In this document: positions 1 through 11,500 of the stretch, piece after piece
How positions within the stretch are numbered: position 1 is the first letter of the stretch
Layout of the letters: each line of letters starts with the position of its first letter
From: Enoplosus armatus
Taxonomy: Eukaryota; Chordata; Actinopteri; Centrarchiformes; Enoplosidae
NCBI RefSeq assembly: GCF_043641665.1
Contig: NC_092203.1
Coordinates: 10,707,873-10,771,872, forward strand
Direction of reading: 5' to 3'
Length of the DNA stretch: 64,000 bases
Made by a program: the position numbers and the translations under genes
Notes under the pieces: model-generated
Database searches by the model: none
Seen by the model: only the letters and a program-made list of their open reading frames with translations
Told to the model about the DNA's origin: nothing

Positions 1-500
1 ATAAAAAGATAATACTTCTCCTCGTCCGTAACCTACATGGCAGCTACGTCTTCTCGTCTTGTAAATTCCTGGAAGAACGTTTCCAGTCGTATTATGCCCA
101 AACAACAGTCGTCCAAGCATAGCTTAGCAACTGTAACTCATTAGCACGGGTTTGTCAAGCTGTTGTGTTGTCTGTTTGCCACTCGTGTTAGCATGCCTGG
201 CTAACTAGCTTATTTTAGGTACTAATAGTAACCTGGCTTTATTGCAGGTGGCATTTGAAAGTGTATATATGTATGTATGGAGGCCAAGATGCTACTATAT
301 CACAGTTTAGGCTAACGTTAGCGGCTCTGTGCTTCTCTGTATTGGATTTGGGGAAGTTCATCGCCTTTTCTCGTGTTCAAGAGAAACATACTTTTGGAAA
401 ATACAAACGAAAATAAGCGTAAATCCATGATGTTCCAATCTGTTGTGAACATTTGAACAGCGGCACTTTAGACGTGCAGAGTCTGTGACAACTGAAGGGG
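1..500. other. Non-coding DNA with GCTAACGTTAGC palindrome
   Basis: No supported gene. The 12-base perfect palindrome GCTAACGTTAGC lies at 311-322, and related words (GTTAGCATGC, GCTAACTAGC) lie near 186-210. Such words are very common in teleost genomes and support the taxonomic call. No open frame of note is present. Confidence 0.6.
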
Positions 501-2900
501 CTTAACGAAGGGTATCGAAAGGAAAGATCACACACTTGAAAACCAATTTTTCCACTGAGCTCTTATTCCATTATTATGTTCCCTGACAATAAAGTCAGTA
601 TATACAAACGCAGAAAACCGTCTCCCTGAACTGGAAACCAGAGCTTCAAGTCTCGGATTGACGAGTCGCTGCATTGACACTGAGTTAGCGACCGGCTCTG
701 TGGGCTCACGGGACTTTCTGTTTGAGATGTTCCATCCAAATGAGTTTCATTTGAATGTCGGGCTTCCAGCTGTGAATCACAAAACGTCCCCACATCCAGC
801 AATTGTTCCATTATTCACCGTCTGAGGAGCAGCTCCAGGATCTGTCTGTACATGACATCACCGCCGCAGTGTGTCTCGCTGCTGTTCGGCTTAACGAGAG
901 GCTGTTTCACATCCACTAATTAGAACTGAGGAGGACAGTGTTGTAGAAATAACGTGGGAGTTCTGTTTTAGGGTGGAGTTTCCCTTTAAATACAAACATG
1001 CAGTGCTGATCAATCTAATAGGCTGTGGACACCCGAACGCGACCGATACTGGACATCTGCGGCTAATATAGATAGAAAATAAATGTATAAACAGAAATTG
1101 GTTCATAAAACGTTGTGGCAAAGATATCTACACTGGCAGTATTCATAATATTAACAACAAATACATTAAAGTTACAGTGCAGCAGAAATCGGCCCTGTGT
1201 TGGTCGGGGTCTCCTCCAGAGGGTTCGTGGCGTCTCCAGTCCATCAAGGATCCGAGTTAGAGGTGAAAACATTACATTGGAAAGTCCCCCTTTGTTTTGG
1301 GGGCATGAAATTGGTTAAACTTGCTGCTTAACATCATCTTTAATAGAAGAAAATATTAGAAAGTCCCGTCAGTTGAACCCTGATAGAAAGCCGCCAGTAA
1401 CCTCCAGGCTGAATCCCGCCTGCTGATCTGCATCGTTCACACTGTGTTTAATAAGAATTGTCACATTTTTTAACGTTGCACCGTCGGAGAGCCGAGGCCC
1501 GCTGACCCAGAACAAACTAAATTACAGTTATGTAATGCTCGCTGCCGACTGACTCTATTTCTGGCACTGATATTTGAACCAATTAAACTCTGCCTATCAG
1601 ACTTGAAGGGTGTCTGGTTTTCTTCAACTTCACTGTGATATGTGAAAAACAATTACTGAACATGCAGTGGAGACAAAGTGACACATGTAGGCTGCTCTTT
1701 CCTTCTTAGGGGGAGTTTTGTCCCAAATGTGCAGAATTAGAAGCGACAACTATTACAGCGAAATTATAAGTTTGTTTTTTTTAGCATTGATGCAGAAACA
1801 ACTTCTTGACATGATACAGAGACAACAGCTCTGGACATAACATCAAATTATGGTAAAAAACCAAAGGAAATTCGAGTCGTAATTATACCTTAAAGACGGG
1901 ACTTGGACGGCTTGTTGGCGGCCTCTTAATCTCACTCACTAAACTGTGCAGGGCGGACAACATATCCATAGCTGTCTCAGAAAACCGGCTTTTCATCCGT
2001 AATATGTGAGCAGGACTGCATCATGCTTGTCTGTACAAAATACTTTTTTAATCAAACCCCCAAAACTGTATATTCTGTTACATTCTCCACTTTTTTTTAC
2101 AGGTGTTATTACCTAATTTATGCTCTTTCTGTGCGCTTAACGAGTTGGACTCTTCTATTAGATCCTGCAGAAGTTCCAGGCTTTTACTACGTCCTACAAA
2201 CACAGCGGACTGACGCAGATGCAGATCGACGCTTTGTCATCTGATGGTTTCAGTCATTATTGCAGCGCCTTGTTTTTCCGGCCTCAAGTGCCTCCTTTCT
2301 CATATTTATCAAATCTTCGGTGTTCTGCCGGGTGAAGTACACCTTCCCTGGCTCCCTTTACCGATACACATATTTTAACAGGACACAGGGAGTCCAATTA
2401 TTTGCCCACTTCTCACTTGTGTTCCTGGAGAGCCCCACTCAAGTGATTGGCTGCCGAAATGCACACTGACATCTATTTCTCATTCATGTGCGCCACACTT
2501 ATTCCCACCAACAGTAATTTCTAAACTGATTTCCCGCACAGACTCACCTCGAGTGCCTGCAGTCACTTCTTGTCAGGGCATGAAGCCGGTAGCGCTAAAC
2601 TACGGCGGGAGAGACAAGAAAAAAACAAAGCACAAAACACAATTTCTAATCTCACACCTTCACTTACTTTTGATGAGCCCTGAAGCGGAGCTGAATTAAT
2701 GCCAGACCTGGATACCTCAAAAAGGGGGCAGAAAATTGAGCTGTTGGCTGTCTGAATCATTTCGCCCCAAACTGCTGTCTTTACAGGTGGTTTGAAAATA
2801 AATCTCCCAAACAACCACTTTGCTGAGTGTAAATTCACGGCTCACCATTAACATTCAGACATTTCAAAGAACTTTTCTTTCTGACGAAGGCGTGCGCTGT
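500..2900. other. Anonymous non-coding stretch
   Basis: All open frames are under about 95 codons and overlap on both strands, as expected by chance. I see no repeats, splice-site pairs or motif clusters that would justify a more specific call. Confidence 0.55.
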
Positions 2901-2929
2901 TGAACACACAAGCTCCGGAAGGTTAATTC

Positions 2930-3165
2930 ACCCCAGCGTCCTTGCATAATATCTGCTGCGCGATGACAGCGAGGCGACACGGTGGCAGCCGCTTGATTGA
3001 CAGTCACTTAGGGGTGTGCCATTTAACCACGGTGACCTTCCTCACATGTCACCACCCTTATGAAAAGGTCACCCTTGTTGCACTAATGAGTCATCTGATT
3101 TCATGACCGCACAACTGTCTGATGCAAGTAAACAGTTGTGTTGAGCAGAAATTCACATTGTGTGT
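2930..3165. promoter_or_regulatory. Candidate enhancer with PBX/MEIS and nuclear-receptor-like sites
   Basis: TGATTGACAG, the decamer known to bind PBX-MEIS/PREP dimers, lies at 2994-3003. An inverted pair follows: GGTGACCTT (3031-3039) and its exact reverse complement AAGGTCACC (3065-3073). Both contain the AAGGTCA half-site used by ERR/SF1/COUP-type nuclear receptors. An AP-1-like TGAGTCA lies near 3087. The block has no simple repeats and no coding potential. Calling it an enhancer is inference; the motif matches are direct. Confidence 0.4.
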
Positions 3166-3559
3166 TGAGTCGGCGGAGTTCATGTTGTGGGAGAGGTGAA
3201 TGAAGGTGGCAGTGATTTAACCTCTTAAAGGTACTACTCCATCTTTCACCTCCGTGTCTGGAGTTGATTGCTTGCTTCCTGTTTTTAAATTGATCTGTTT
3301 GGTCACCTGCTGCTTCCAGAAGCCGTTACGTTCATATTCTCTCTGATAAAGTGGGGAAAAAAAGGACGATGCGTGGATGTGTCGTCATGTCTGAGACCCA
3401 GCAAGACTTAGCATTAGCATTAGCTCCATGTGTGCAACCAAAGCAGTCCAGCAGCAACTTTGCTCGCAGCCGAGAAACTGCAAGAAGGCTAACAGTCTGC
3501 TCGGCGGCTGTTTTGCTCTTGGTAATTATACTTATCTAAAAATGTATCTGGTATTCATT

Positions 3560-3890
3560 AATGTTAAAATGGTACCCATAGCTCCGTTTGAAGGGGCACT
3601 CCAGAGATTTAGCGCTGCACTTTCATAAAGTAGGGGGACTTGAGAGACAGATTAGGAAAAGAATGGTCATAATTGAAGCAGCAGAGGCCTTTTTTTTTTC
3701 TTCCAGTCAAGCTCCAAAAACACTGGAGCCTACATCTCCCATAATGCAACTGGATTGTGTCTTTTATTCAACACTTTCTTCCTGGTTTACGCCCTCAGTT
3801 CGTGGTGCAGATACTCGGCGTGTAACAACGTCTGAACCTGGAGCTTTTGGAGAAAACTTCACACAGTTTCCCAGCTGGTGTTGAGATGGA
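3560..3890 (+). mobile_element. Decayed dispersed repeat, copy A
   Basis: Bases 3714-3750 match the reverse complement of 12558-12594 at 33 of 37 positions. A second shared block (3663-3689 against 12611-12636) sits at a similar distance, so the two are diverged copies of one dispersed element in opposite orientation. The start near 3590 (GGGGCACTCCAGAGATTTAG) resembles the head of a short repeat I have seen in fish genomes, but I cannot name the family. It has no coding capacity, so it is most likely a non-autonomous SINE- or MITE-like element. The boundaries are approximate. Confidence 0.55.
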
Positions 3891-4140
3891 ACCTGGCAAC
3901 CCTCGGGTCGTACTTTACCTCTAATCATTTCATCTCTTACGTCTCTGAACGTATATTTCCGTCTCGCTCTCGTAATGTAATGGTGCTTGTGAGCATTATG
4001 AAAAGCACGATACTCATATTCTGTCTTTGTATTAACTTCCACCACGCAGCAAACATGCGCTGCTTTCATTGCCATCCATCTGCTCCGCACTCCTCTTTGC
4101 TTCGGGCCTTTAGCCGGCTCTGTCACATACGGTAACACGG
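3890..4140. other. Non-coding, nothing recognised
   Basis: Overlapping short open frames on both strands (85 and 124 codons) show no recognisable protein features and partly cover the repeat to the left. Confidence 0.5.
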
Positions 4141-4385
4141 GAATTAGCAGAATAAGCAGATATTATCTTACAACTCCATAATGGAGGCACATAACTAAAT
4201 ACCTCGAGGAAATTGCATAAACAAAAAGGTAATTGATTCCAGCAAGCTGCAGGTGGACACTTAATTACAGGAAATTTATTAAGCAATGTCCATTAATCAC
4301 ATTGACATGGAGTTATTAAAGGGATGCACCGTTTGCACTCGCTGGATAATGCAGTAATATTAGAACGAGATGCTGAACCAATAGG
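4140..4385. promoter_or_regulatory. Candidate non-coding regulatory element
   Basis: AT-rich but not low-complexity. It carries several homeodomain-like cores (GGTAATTGATTCC, CACTTAATTACAGG, CCATTAATCACATTG) and a TAATGCAGTAATATT stretch. Clusters of such cores without simple repeats are typical of vertebrate developmental enhancers. Conservation could not be tested here. Confidence 0.35.
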
Positions 4386-4474
4386 ATCGCTCCACACAGA
4401 CAAGAGGCCCAAACATCGTTTAATTCAGATAAATAGGAAGCGGACGTGAAATGAACTATTTACATAATAGTTTA

Positions 4475-4498
4475 ACACACACACACACACACACACAC
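4475..4498. repeat. (AC)12 microsatellite
   Basis: Twelve uninterrupted AC units. It directly abuts the degenerate ACT-type repeat that follows. Confidence 0.95.
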
Positions 4499-4499
4499 G

Positions 4500-5040
4500 T
4501 GCAGGTACTACTGTGTAAAGATGACTATTACTAACAGTACTGCTTCAACTGCAACTACTGATTTCACTTTATAGTCCACGTACACAACATGTTACTACTA
4601 CTAGTACTATTAATGCTATTTCTGTACTAATACTACTCATTCTACTACTACTACTACTTACTTACTGCTACTGCAATTACTACTACTACTGCTACAACTG
4701 CAACTCTTTTTACTATCACAAGTACTATTGATACATGTACTACTACTGCTACTATAACTACCATTACTAATACCTCTCACAAGTACTACTAATACCTGAA
4801 CTACAACTCTTATTATGATCACTAGTACTGGCTACTACTTGTACTACCACTACTTTTTTTTTTACTCCTATCACTGGATCACTACAACTACTACCTGTAC
4901 TACTACCACTGCGAGCTGTTACAAACCTAAATACTACTAGTACAACTGCAGCTACTATTTATTATTTTGCTATGATGGACCTGCAACTCTTTGTACTATT
5001 ACTATTATCTGTTACAATTACAAATACTACTACAGTATAA
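4500..5040. repeat. Degenerate (ACT)n trinucleotide satellite
   Basis: About 540 bases dominated by ACT/TAC triplets (TACTACTACTA runs near 4590, 4640 and 4680) with many substitutions and single-base slips. The period is three, but the frame breaks repeatedly, so it is not coding. It looks like an old expanded trinucleotide array eroded by point mutation. Confidence 0.85.
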
Positions 5041-6400
5041 ATGCAGTCTATGAATATTTCTCCTTCGTTAACACTTTATTTTCACTCCCTTATTGAGCAT
5101 TTAGAAGCAGTATTTGAACATTTAATGGTAGTAACGCTCTACAGTATAACTGCAGTCAGATTTAAGTTTTTTTTAAGTGTTTATTGATGTATCTTAACTC
5201 CCGTGAATACCATATTACCACTGCTATCTCTAAATAAACTATGTTCCAGACGTTTCCTGTTGATACCTCTGTGATACCTTCACTGACTGCCGCCGGTGAC
5301 AGTAATCCAGGCCGACAGACCTCTCTCTTTCCAAGAACCTGTCTGCATCCTCCTGAAGGAGAGACTCGGAGAAATTGGCCTTATTCCCCACGCACTCTGA
5401 GGCAAGTGGCAATTAAAGCGCTGATTAACGCGAGCCCGCTCTCGAACACAACTTCATAGCAGTCTGACAGAACAGTGGGGAGAAGGGGAGATAATTCAGA
5501 AATCTCCTGACCTTGTGCTTATTATCTCCGGCTAATGACTGCTGCTGCCGTTGGCCTCCTGATGAAGCAGGAACCTGGTCAACCTGTTTGATTCGTTTTC
5601 TTTATTTTGTGCTTTTTTTTTTCTCGCGGTGGTTGTGTATACAGTGGAATCCATTATGGAAGTCACATCCTCAGGGGCTTTAGCCTAATTTGTTTATATA
5701 GTGCTTTCCGTTCTATGACATTTCTTTGTGTCTGTCAGGGTTACAAGGACAGATATTTTCCACACATTTATATCGTATACTAAATGAATCAATTAGCTGT
5801 TTGTTTTTCACGAGAATAAATGACAAATCATCTTATAAACATCATATTTTAGGAAGGTCTAAAACTTTATTTATACAGAGCAGATAAATAAACGAACAAT
5901 AGAAATCCAAACGGCGTTAAAGATAAAAACAAAATAAGAAATTGTGCAAATGTATATCTTGAAAGTACAAAGGGAGTGCAACAGAGGTAGTCTGAACTGG
6001 TGCTACACAAATAAACCTTCATTGAGTGATTTTCCTACATTACCCAGAATGCAGTTCTTCGTCAAGAACCTTACACTTGTGCAGGTGTCCAATGTTCTTG
6101 CAGTGCAGATGAAGTTTGAAAGAATGTGTTGTGTTTGTTTTTCTCTGCACAGACCAGAGAGTCGGTTTGAAGCGACAGCAGCTGGTTGATTCATTGTTAT
6201 TGATCCGTAATGTGATCAAATCCATTCTGGTTATTTTGTGCTAGGGGCCAGTCGCACTCCCCCTCATTAAGCACGGGGTCACAGTCAGCGTTTGCTGCGA
6301 CCTCGGGGTGAAGCTTCTGCATCCAGCCGACCGCAGCGGCTGCAGGAACCGGCGATGCCTCGGTTTGATCCCATAACAGATTGATACACCAAATAGGAGC
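5040..6400. other. Anonymous non-coding stretch
   Basis: Contains no open frame above about 80 codons and no repeat I can identify. The part from about 5390 to 5600 has scattered enhancer-like words (GCAATTAAAGCGCTGATTAA) but not enough for a separate call. Confidence 0.5.
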
Positions 6401-6780
6401 TGACATGCATTGCTAAAGATGCCAATGGTAATTAATTAGCATCTCATTTTGACCGCGGCACAACAGGATGTGGAGCTTGCTTCTCGATGCCATTTCCCCC
6501 CTAGGCTTTGTATTATCAGGGTCAAAATCCCGGCTCCGCGCTCTGAGGGCCGCTTAATAAATTGAGGAGGGCACGTTGACAGTCAGATTTTCATGGCGCG
6601 TCCCCGTCTTGCTGGTTCCCAGCGCCCCTGGCTATGACAAACGGTCCCAGCTTCGCTGTCGTTGAACGCAGCTCAGGAGATCAAAAGGCGACGCAGGGGG
6701 ACTTAAAGCGCCTCCCGTTGGAGTTATTAGCTGAGAGCCGTTTCATTGGCATGTTGACATTTGGCCTCTGTGTCTGAGTG
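6400..6780. promoter_or_regulatory. Candidate enhancer block
   Basis: A GGTAATTAATTAGCATCTCA homeodomain cluster near 6428 is followed by GC-rich, repeat-free sequence with TTTGTATTATCAGGG, CGCTTAATAAATTGAGG and GTTATTAGCTGAG. The alternation of GC-rich and TAATTA-type words without coding potential is the texture of conserved vertebrate non-coding elements. Function is inferred. Confidence 0.4.
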
Positions 6781-7880
6781 AGATGGAAAGAGGTCAAACA
6801 CTGCCGAGGAGGTGTTGTATTTCTTTAATTTTAAAGTAATGACCCCACCCCCTTCACCACAATAAGAGCCCCATCCACAGCACTGCTTTTACTTTTCATG
6901 TGGATGTTCTTTCCCAGTTTACCTAAAGGGGGTTTGGTGGGGCTTTGTTTTGTTTGCTCCCACAAACAGTAAAAACGATTGAATAAAAAAAACGTGAAGT
7001 AGAAATGTGAAGGTCAAAGGTCTTAAAGTGCCTTTAAAATCTTAGGAGAGTCTCTGAGTTTCTGGGGAGAAAGCTGTGCTTGGAATGAGGATGTCCACAC
7101 CCAAAGTGAGCTGTTAATTAGAGGCTGGTCTTGGATCAGTACATGCTGCTATTAGAGGAGGGGGTGCTGCGTGAAGGAGTGACGTTACTCTACTTTAATA
7201 ATCAGGAAGTTGTCAGGAGTTGTCACATCTCTGAAGTGCTGCTGCTGAACTGAAGCTAAATCTGTCCACACCATCCTGCCACAACAGAGAGACAGACAAA
7301 GTCCAAAAGGACACCTCTCAATATGTTGCAGGAACCCATCAGCTGTACTTTTCATGTAGACCATATCTTTGTTGCAATCAAAAGAATATTAGATTGAGGA
7401 GAAAGTTGAACACCAGGAATGCCTGAGACAGACTGTCTGAGATGTTGTAATATAAAATATCTTGCAACAACACGAACACAGCCCCCCTCGGGGGGGTGCT
7501 GCAGTGCCCTCAGCTCCCCTTAAGACAATTACAGCAACAACTACGACTGCAGTAGTTCATTAATCACATTGTAACTGTGGCGAGAGAGACTTTTTCTCAG
7601 GAGTTATCGTGCTGCTTTTCTGTTTTCATTCTTCCACGCTTCTTTAAAGTTGCTGTAGAGTTTAGAAATGCCCACAGGTCACGGAGTTCTCCACATGTTA
7701 CAGCACACTAAGTGACCATGGAAAGTTTGAATTCAGGTACGCAAAAGAAAAACACCCAAATTGCAGTTACAGGCATTTTCCATGACAGCAGCAATCTAAT
7801 CCTCTTTTTTTTCTTCTTTTGGGGTAAGATGTTTTTATAAACCCCTCGGGGTTTTCGTTGCCTCAACCGCACTCTGTTTG
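6780..7880. other. Anonymous non-coding stretch
   Basis: No supported gene. A short C/G inverted repeat (CCCCCC-TCG-GGGGGG) lies at 7482-7496. Nothing else stands out. Confidence 0.5.
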
Positions 7881-7881
7881 T

Positions 7882-8390
7882 ATCCCTCTTTTTTTTCCTC
7901 CTTTCTTTTTTTTTTCTTCTTCAGCGGTGTGTGTGCAAATAAACTAAGAGCTGCAGCAAAGCTCAGAGGTGGAAGAAGGGAAGAGATGACAAAAGACAGA
8001 AGAGCAGAACTGATGTGTTTGATCAAATTATGGCTCTGGTTTGGACCAAACAGACGCACGGCTTCGCCAGAATCCTGCGGTATTACATTCGTTTTTAACC
8101 CCGACAACCCTGTCAAAACCTGTTGGAAGTTTATCACGGGCAATCCGCTCTGTACGCTTCCAGGTCTGCAAATTACAGAAATCAATATGACGGCTGAAAT
8201 CAAGAAGACTTGTGTCAACAAAAGCGTCGTCCTTCACTTTAGCAGAAACGTCAGGCAGAGCCGCTGTTTACCTGTTGGCTTTGAGTTTTTAAGGAATGTT
8301 CTTCTTTCTTTGTGGGATCAAGAGAGAAGAACAAAGGCGAAAAACATTTGTTGTGAATTAAGTCTTCAGCGGAAGAGAAAAAGCACCTAG
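7882..8390 (+). other. Polypyrimidine tract plus CAG followed by an open frame
   Basis: A 40-base pyrimidine tract (7882-7921) ends in TTCTTCAG at 7924, a textbook splice-acceptor arrangement. An open frame runs from there to a TAG at 8388-8390, about 155 codons. It is the longest frame in the window not made by simple sequence. The translation has no recognisable domain, and codon third positions show no clear bias. It could be a terminal exon of an unknown transcript or a chance frame beside a pyrimidine tract. I favour chance. Confidence 0.2.
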
Positions 8391-8399
8391 GCTGCAGCC

Positions 8400-8930
8400 T
8401 GACGAGTGAAGGCGGTACAGTAGGTAGACTGAAGCGTCTTGCCTCTGCCAACCACACCGCCGCAGTCAGATACTGTGGCTTATTGGATCCAGGCTCTGCG
8501 GATTTGGGGGAACGAGGCACGGCTCGCCCGCCCAGTCAAACCACAACAGAAGGCATGAAAACAAACTTCTCAGAATAGCAGTCCTCTCCGTAGTTTGGCT
8601 GCCTGTTCAAAGATTTGTGGGGAGATGTTTGATCTTAGTTCAATAATCAGCCGTTTTTGTCAAAAGCTGCACCAGACGACTCGGCACTCTGGTGTCTCCA
8701 CACGGCAGCGAGAGGCAACTGCCCCCACTTTAAAGGCCAGAGGCAGGTATGGTTTTAGGCCTCCTGGTCTCTTGTGGTTTAATCCCAGCTCCTCACACCT
8801 GTCAGTCTCCTGTGGCGGACCTGACAGAAGCTGGATCCTGTCTGCTTCACATTTGGGGAAGAAGCAGTGAAGCGTTCACAGGCTTTCTTTAGCTGTTGGT
8901 TTTAACTGTAGTTTCAGATTTTAGGATTGT
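8400..8930. other. Non-coding, nothing recognised
   Basis: One 91-codon frame (8595-8870, plus) shows no recognisable features. The rest is anonymous. Confidence 0.5.
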
Positions 8931-8950
8931 TTTATTTTTTTTTTTCATGT

Positions 8951-9103
8951 ATTGCATTAATGCAATGATTAGAAATAAACTGCATCAAAAGATTGAATCT
9001 CTGCTTTAACAGTAATCAATATAAAATCGTTGAAATCAATACAAATCGTGATCCTTAAAACAGAGATTAAACAAGACTGTTTCTGCTGCTAGCATTAATG
9101 CTA
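8951..9103. repeat. Pair of perfect palindromes sharing core GCATTAATGC
   Basis: ATTGCATTAATGCAAT (8951-8966, 16 bases) and TAGCATTAATGCTA (9090-9103, 14 bases) are each perfect palindromes around the same 10-base core. Between them, AATCTCTG (8996-9003) is matched by its reverse complement CAGAGATT (9061-9068). The region is AT-rich and could form nested stems. It may be a decayed foldback element or paired homeodomain/POU sites. Confidence 0.6.
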
Positions 9104-9479
9104 ACATGAACAGGCTAACTCTAGGGCTAAAGCCTTCATACAGTCTGCTGCAAGATGTGATGATGATCATTCAAATTTACAAATTGAACCAAAATAAAAT
9201 ATCAACCTTGAATCAAAATAGTTAACAATTAGTCTTCCAAATCTGTTGGAAGGGATGTCAGGATGCCCATCGTGGTTAACGCACAGAAATGTCTAAAAGT
9301 TGAAGTTAAGGGGGCTTGAGGCATGAACACACCGCAATAACATAAATCACACTCTGATTATTTAATTTCTTGTTTTCCAGCGTGATAAACAAAAACCCAG
9401 AAACCTGCAGAGTGACGTCAGGAAATCAGCGTTGCAGCTTTGAGATATTTGAGAAAACAATGAAGGAGTTGATAATAGA

Positions 9480-9650
9480 ATAAAACAAACAGCCGCGGCT
9501 GGAAAGAGACAGAAAGATGATGTACATTATGAGAACATGAATGCATAATAAGCGCCGGCAATTAGCCCGGGCCAGCCATTGGCATATTGTAATTAATGTG
9601 CTGCCTGTACGTCGAATCAGTCGGAGGAGGAGGCTCAGTCTAATTTGGGT
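9480..9650. promoter_or_regulatory. Candidate enhancer block
   Basis: Repeat-free sequence with ATGCATAATAAGCGCCGG at 9541-9558, GGCAATTAGCCCGG, and CATATTGTAATTAATGTG near 9584. The same GCATAA-GCGCCG word recurs in two other enhancer-like blocks (near 18040 and 48005). No coding potential. The regulatory role is inferred from texture. Confidence 0.4.
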
Positions 9651-10280
9651 GTGGGATGGGTGGGGGTGCAGATCAGATCAGATCCTGGGATAATTGTTGG
9701 TGACTCCAGTCCCTCTCAGTCGGCGGGGTGGGACTGGGCTCAGGTCTCCAGAGAACGTTAAAAAACTGTAAATTCCCCCTTCATCATTTGAACATGTGCC
9801 CTGCAGAGCTCGCTGCAAGAACACAGAGCGGAGGGAGGGGGGGGGCAGAAAGAGGGAAAAAAGTGTTTTACATTCACAGATGATCCTAATTTGGTGTGGT
9901 TTGGAGTGTAATTTAGATCAAACATAGCCATGTAAATGAGTCAGGGTTTTCATAATTAGGTGCCTCTGAAGAGGGGTGGAGAGCGAAAAGGGAAGAGCTC
10001 GGACCACATAAGTAGGTGTGGCGTCGAGGCCGTGCATCCACTGGCGGGCAAGTTATTTTTTTTGGTTTCTTTCTTTTCTCCGTCGGACGGTGGGGTCGGG
10101 GGGGGGCAGAGAAGAGAGAGCGCGAGCTGCAGCGAGCAGGCAGGGGTTAGTTTAGGGAAAAACACACTCCCAGCGGCACACGGCAACAAAATAGGTCACT
10201 CTGCACCGATTTGGCTTGTCTGTTTCCACTAAGCAACCGACTCGGCTCAGTGTTTGGAGGAAGGAACTGGCCCGCTGCCA
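9650..10280. other. Non-coding with G-rich runs
   Basis: Contains G runs at about 9829-9845 and 10090-10106 that could form quadruplexes. No gene is supported. Confidence 0.5.
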
Positions 10281-10288
10281 GCACACAA

Positions 10289-10312
10289 CACACACACACA
10301 CACACACACACA
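10289..10312. repeat. (CA)12 microsatellite
   Basis: Twelve uninterrupted CA units preceded by an imperfect GCACACAA start. Confidence 0.95.
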
Positions 10313-10479
10313 GAAGAGGCCTGTTTCCCCCCCAATGGGGCCTGTTGATTGAGGATTACCACACCGAAATATTACGGGTTTTGTGTAGGTGTAATGTTTA
10401 CATTTACATTTTGGGTGAAACGGCTCACAATGAGGCGCAACAGTAGAAAGAGATTCCTCAGAGGCACAGTCGCTGCACA

Positions 10480-10990
10480 CAGACAATAAATAGGTAAATA
10501 TATACATAAATAAGATCAAACAAATGGATAGAAATGAAATCCCTGAATGATCACGTGTGCGATACTGCTTCTTTAAAAAAAGTCGTCACCTCCAACACAC
10601 ATCTGAAAGTAAGCAAGAAAATAAATCTGTAAATCAAATCAAATTGTCATCCATAATGAAGCGTCTTTAAAAAAGAAAACAAGTCAGTAAGTAAGTATGC
10701 AAGCCAGTAAATATATAAATAAGTAAATAATTCAATAATCAAATGAATAATGAATCGAAATAAAATAAACTCAAAACCAAAATGGTTATGTATGAGACTC
10801 GGAAATAAATAAGTTCATAAATAAGTCAGGAAGTAAATATGTAAATATTAAATAAGACAATCCAATAAAACCACAAATGAATGAATAAAAAACTAAATAC
10901 CTGATTTTTGATCATTTGTGCATTAATATTTTTTCTTCAAGCGTTTAGCAAAGCAAGCGAATTATAATGCACATATAAATGTAAAAATAC
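10480..10990. repeat. Degenerate AAAT/TAAG tetranucleotide repeat
   Basis: About 500 bases of AT-rich DNA built from TAAATAAGTAAATAA-like words with many substitutions. A CTTTAAAAAA-containing segment occurs twice (near 10571 and 10665), suggesting internal duplication. It looks like an eroded tetranucleotide satellite. No coding capacity. Confidence 0.7.
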
Positions 10991-10999
10991 AGAAACATA

Positions 11000-11500
11000 A
11001 ATGACACAAGAAATCGGTGAATGGGTCCTAATGTTGGATGCAGTTTATTGTGTTAATGTGTTAATTGTCAGTCAACGATCAGGTTTAGAATACAAAGATC
11101 TGACAGTCAGGCCGAGATTAGCTGATGAGTTTACAACTGCACCAGCAGACGTGCAGCAGCAGTTGATGGATTGTTATTTGGAGCTGCCAACATGCAGAAA
11201 CTGCAGCTTTCGCTCCAGCTCTAACCCCAGAAAAGCCTGAACTCTGGAGCTCCAAAAGCCAAAGCGTTTCGCCGCCTGTCTGTCTGTACTTCAAGATAAG
11301 AATCACATTCAGGGTTTTTGGCTCTGCGGACGATGCCAAGAGTCTAAAAGTATGTTGGAAAATGCATGTGATGTGCAGTTTACTAACATCAAGCTGCTTT
11401 GTCTGCGGGTTTTCAAGTACAAACAGTTTTCAAACTCTCGCTGCCAAAGTGTGCAAAAGTTTCCGCTTTAACTCGGTGAGAGCCAGTGAGGGGCCAGCGG
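11000..11500. other. Non-coding, nothing recognised
   Basis: Short frames on both strands without recognisable features. Confidence 0.5.
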
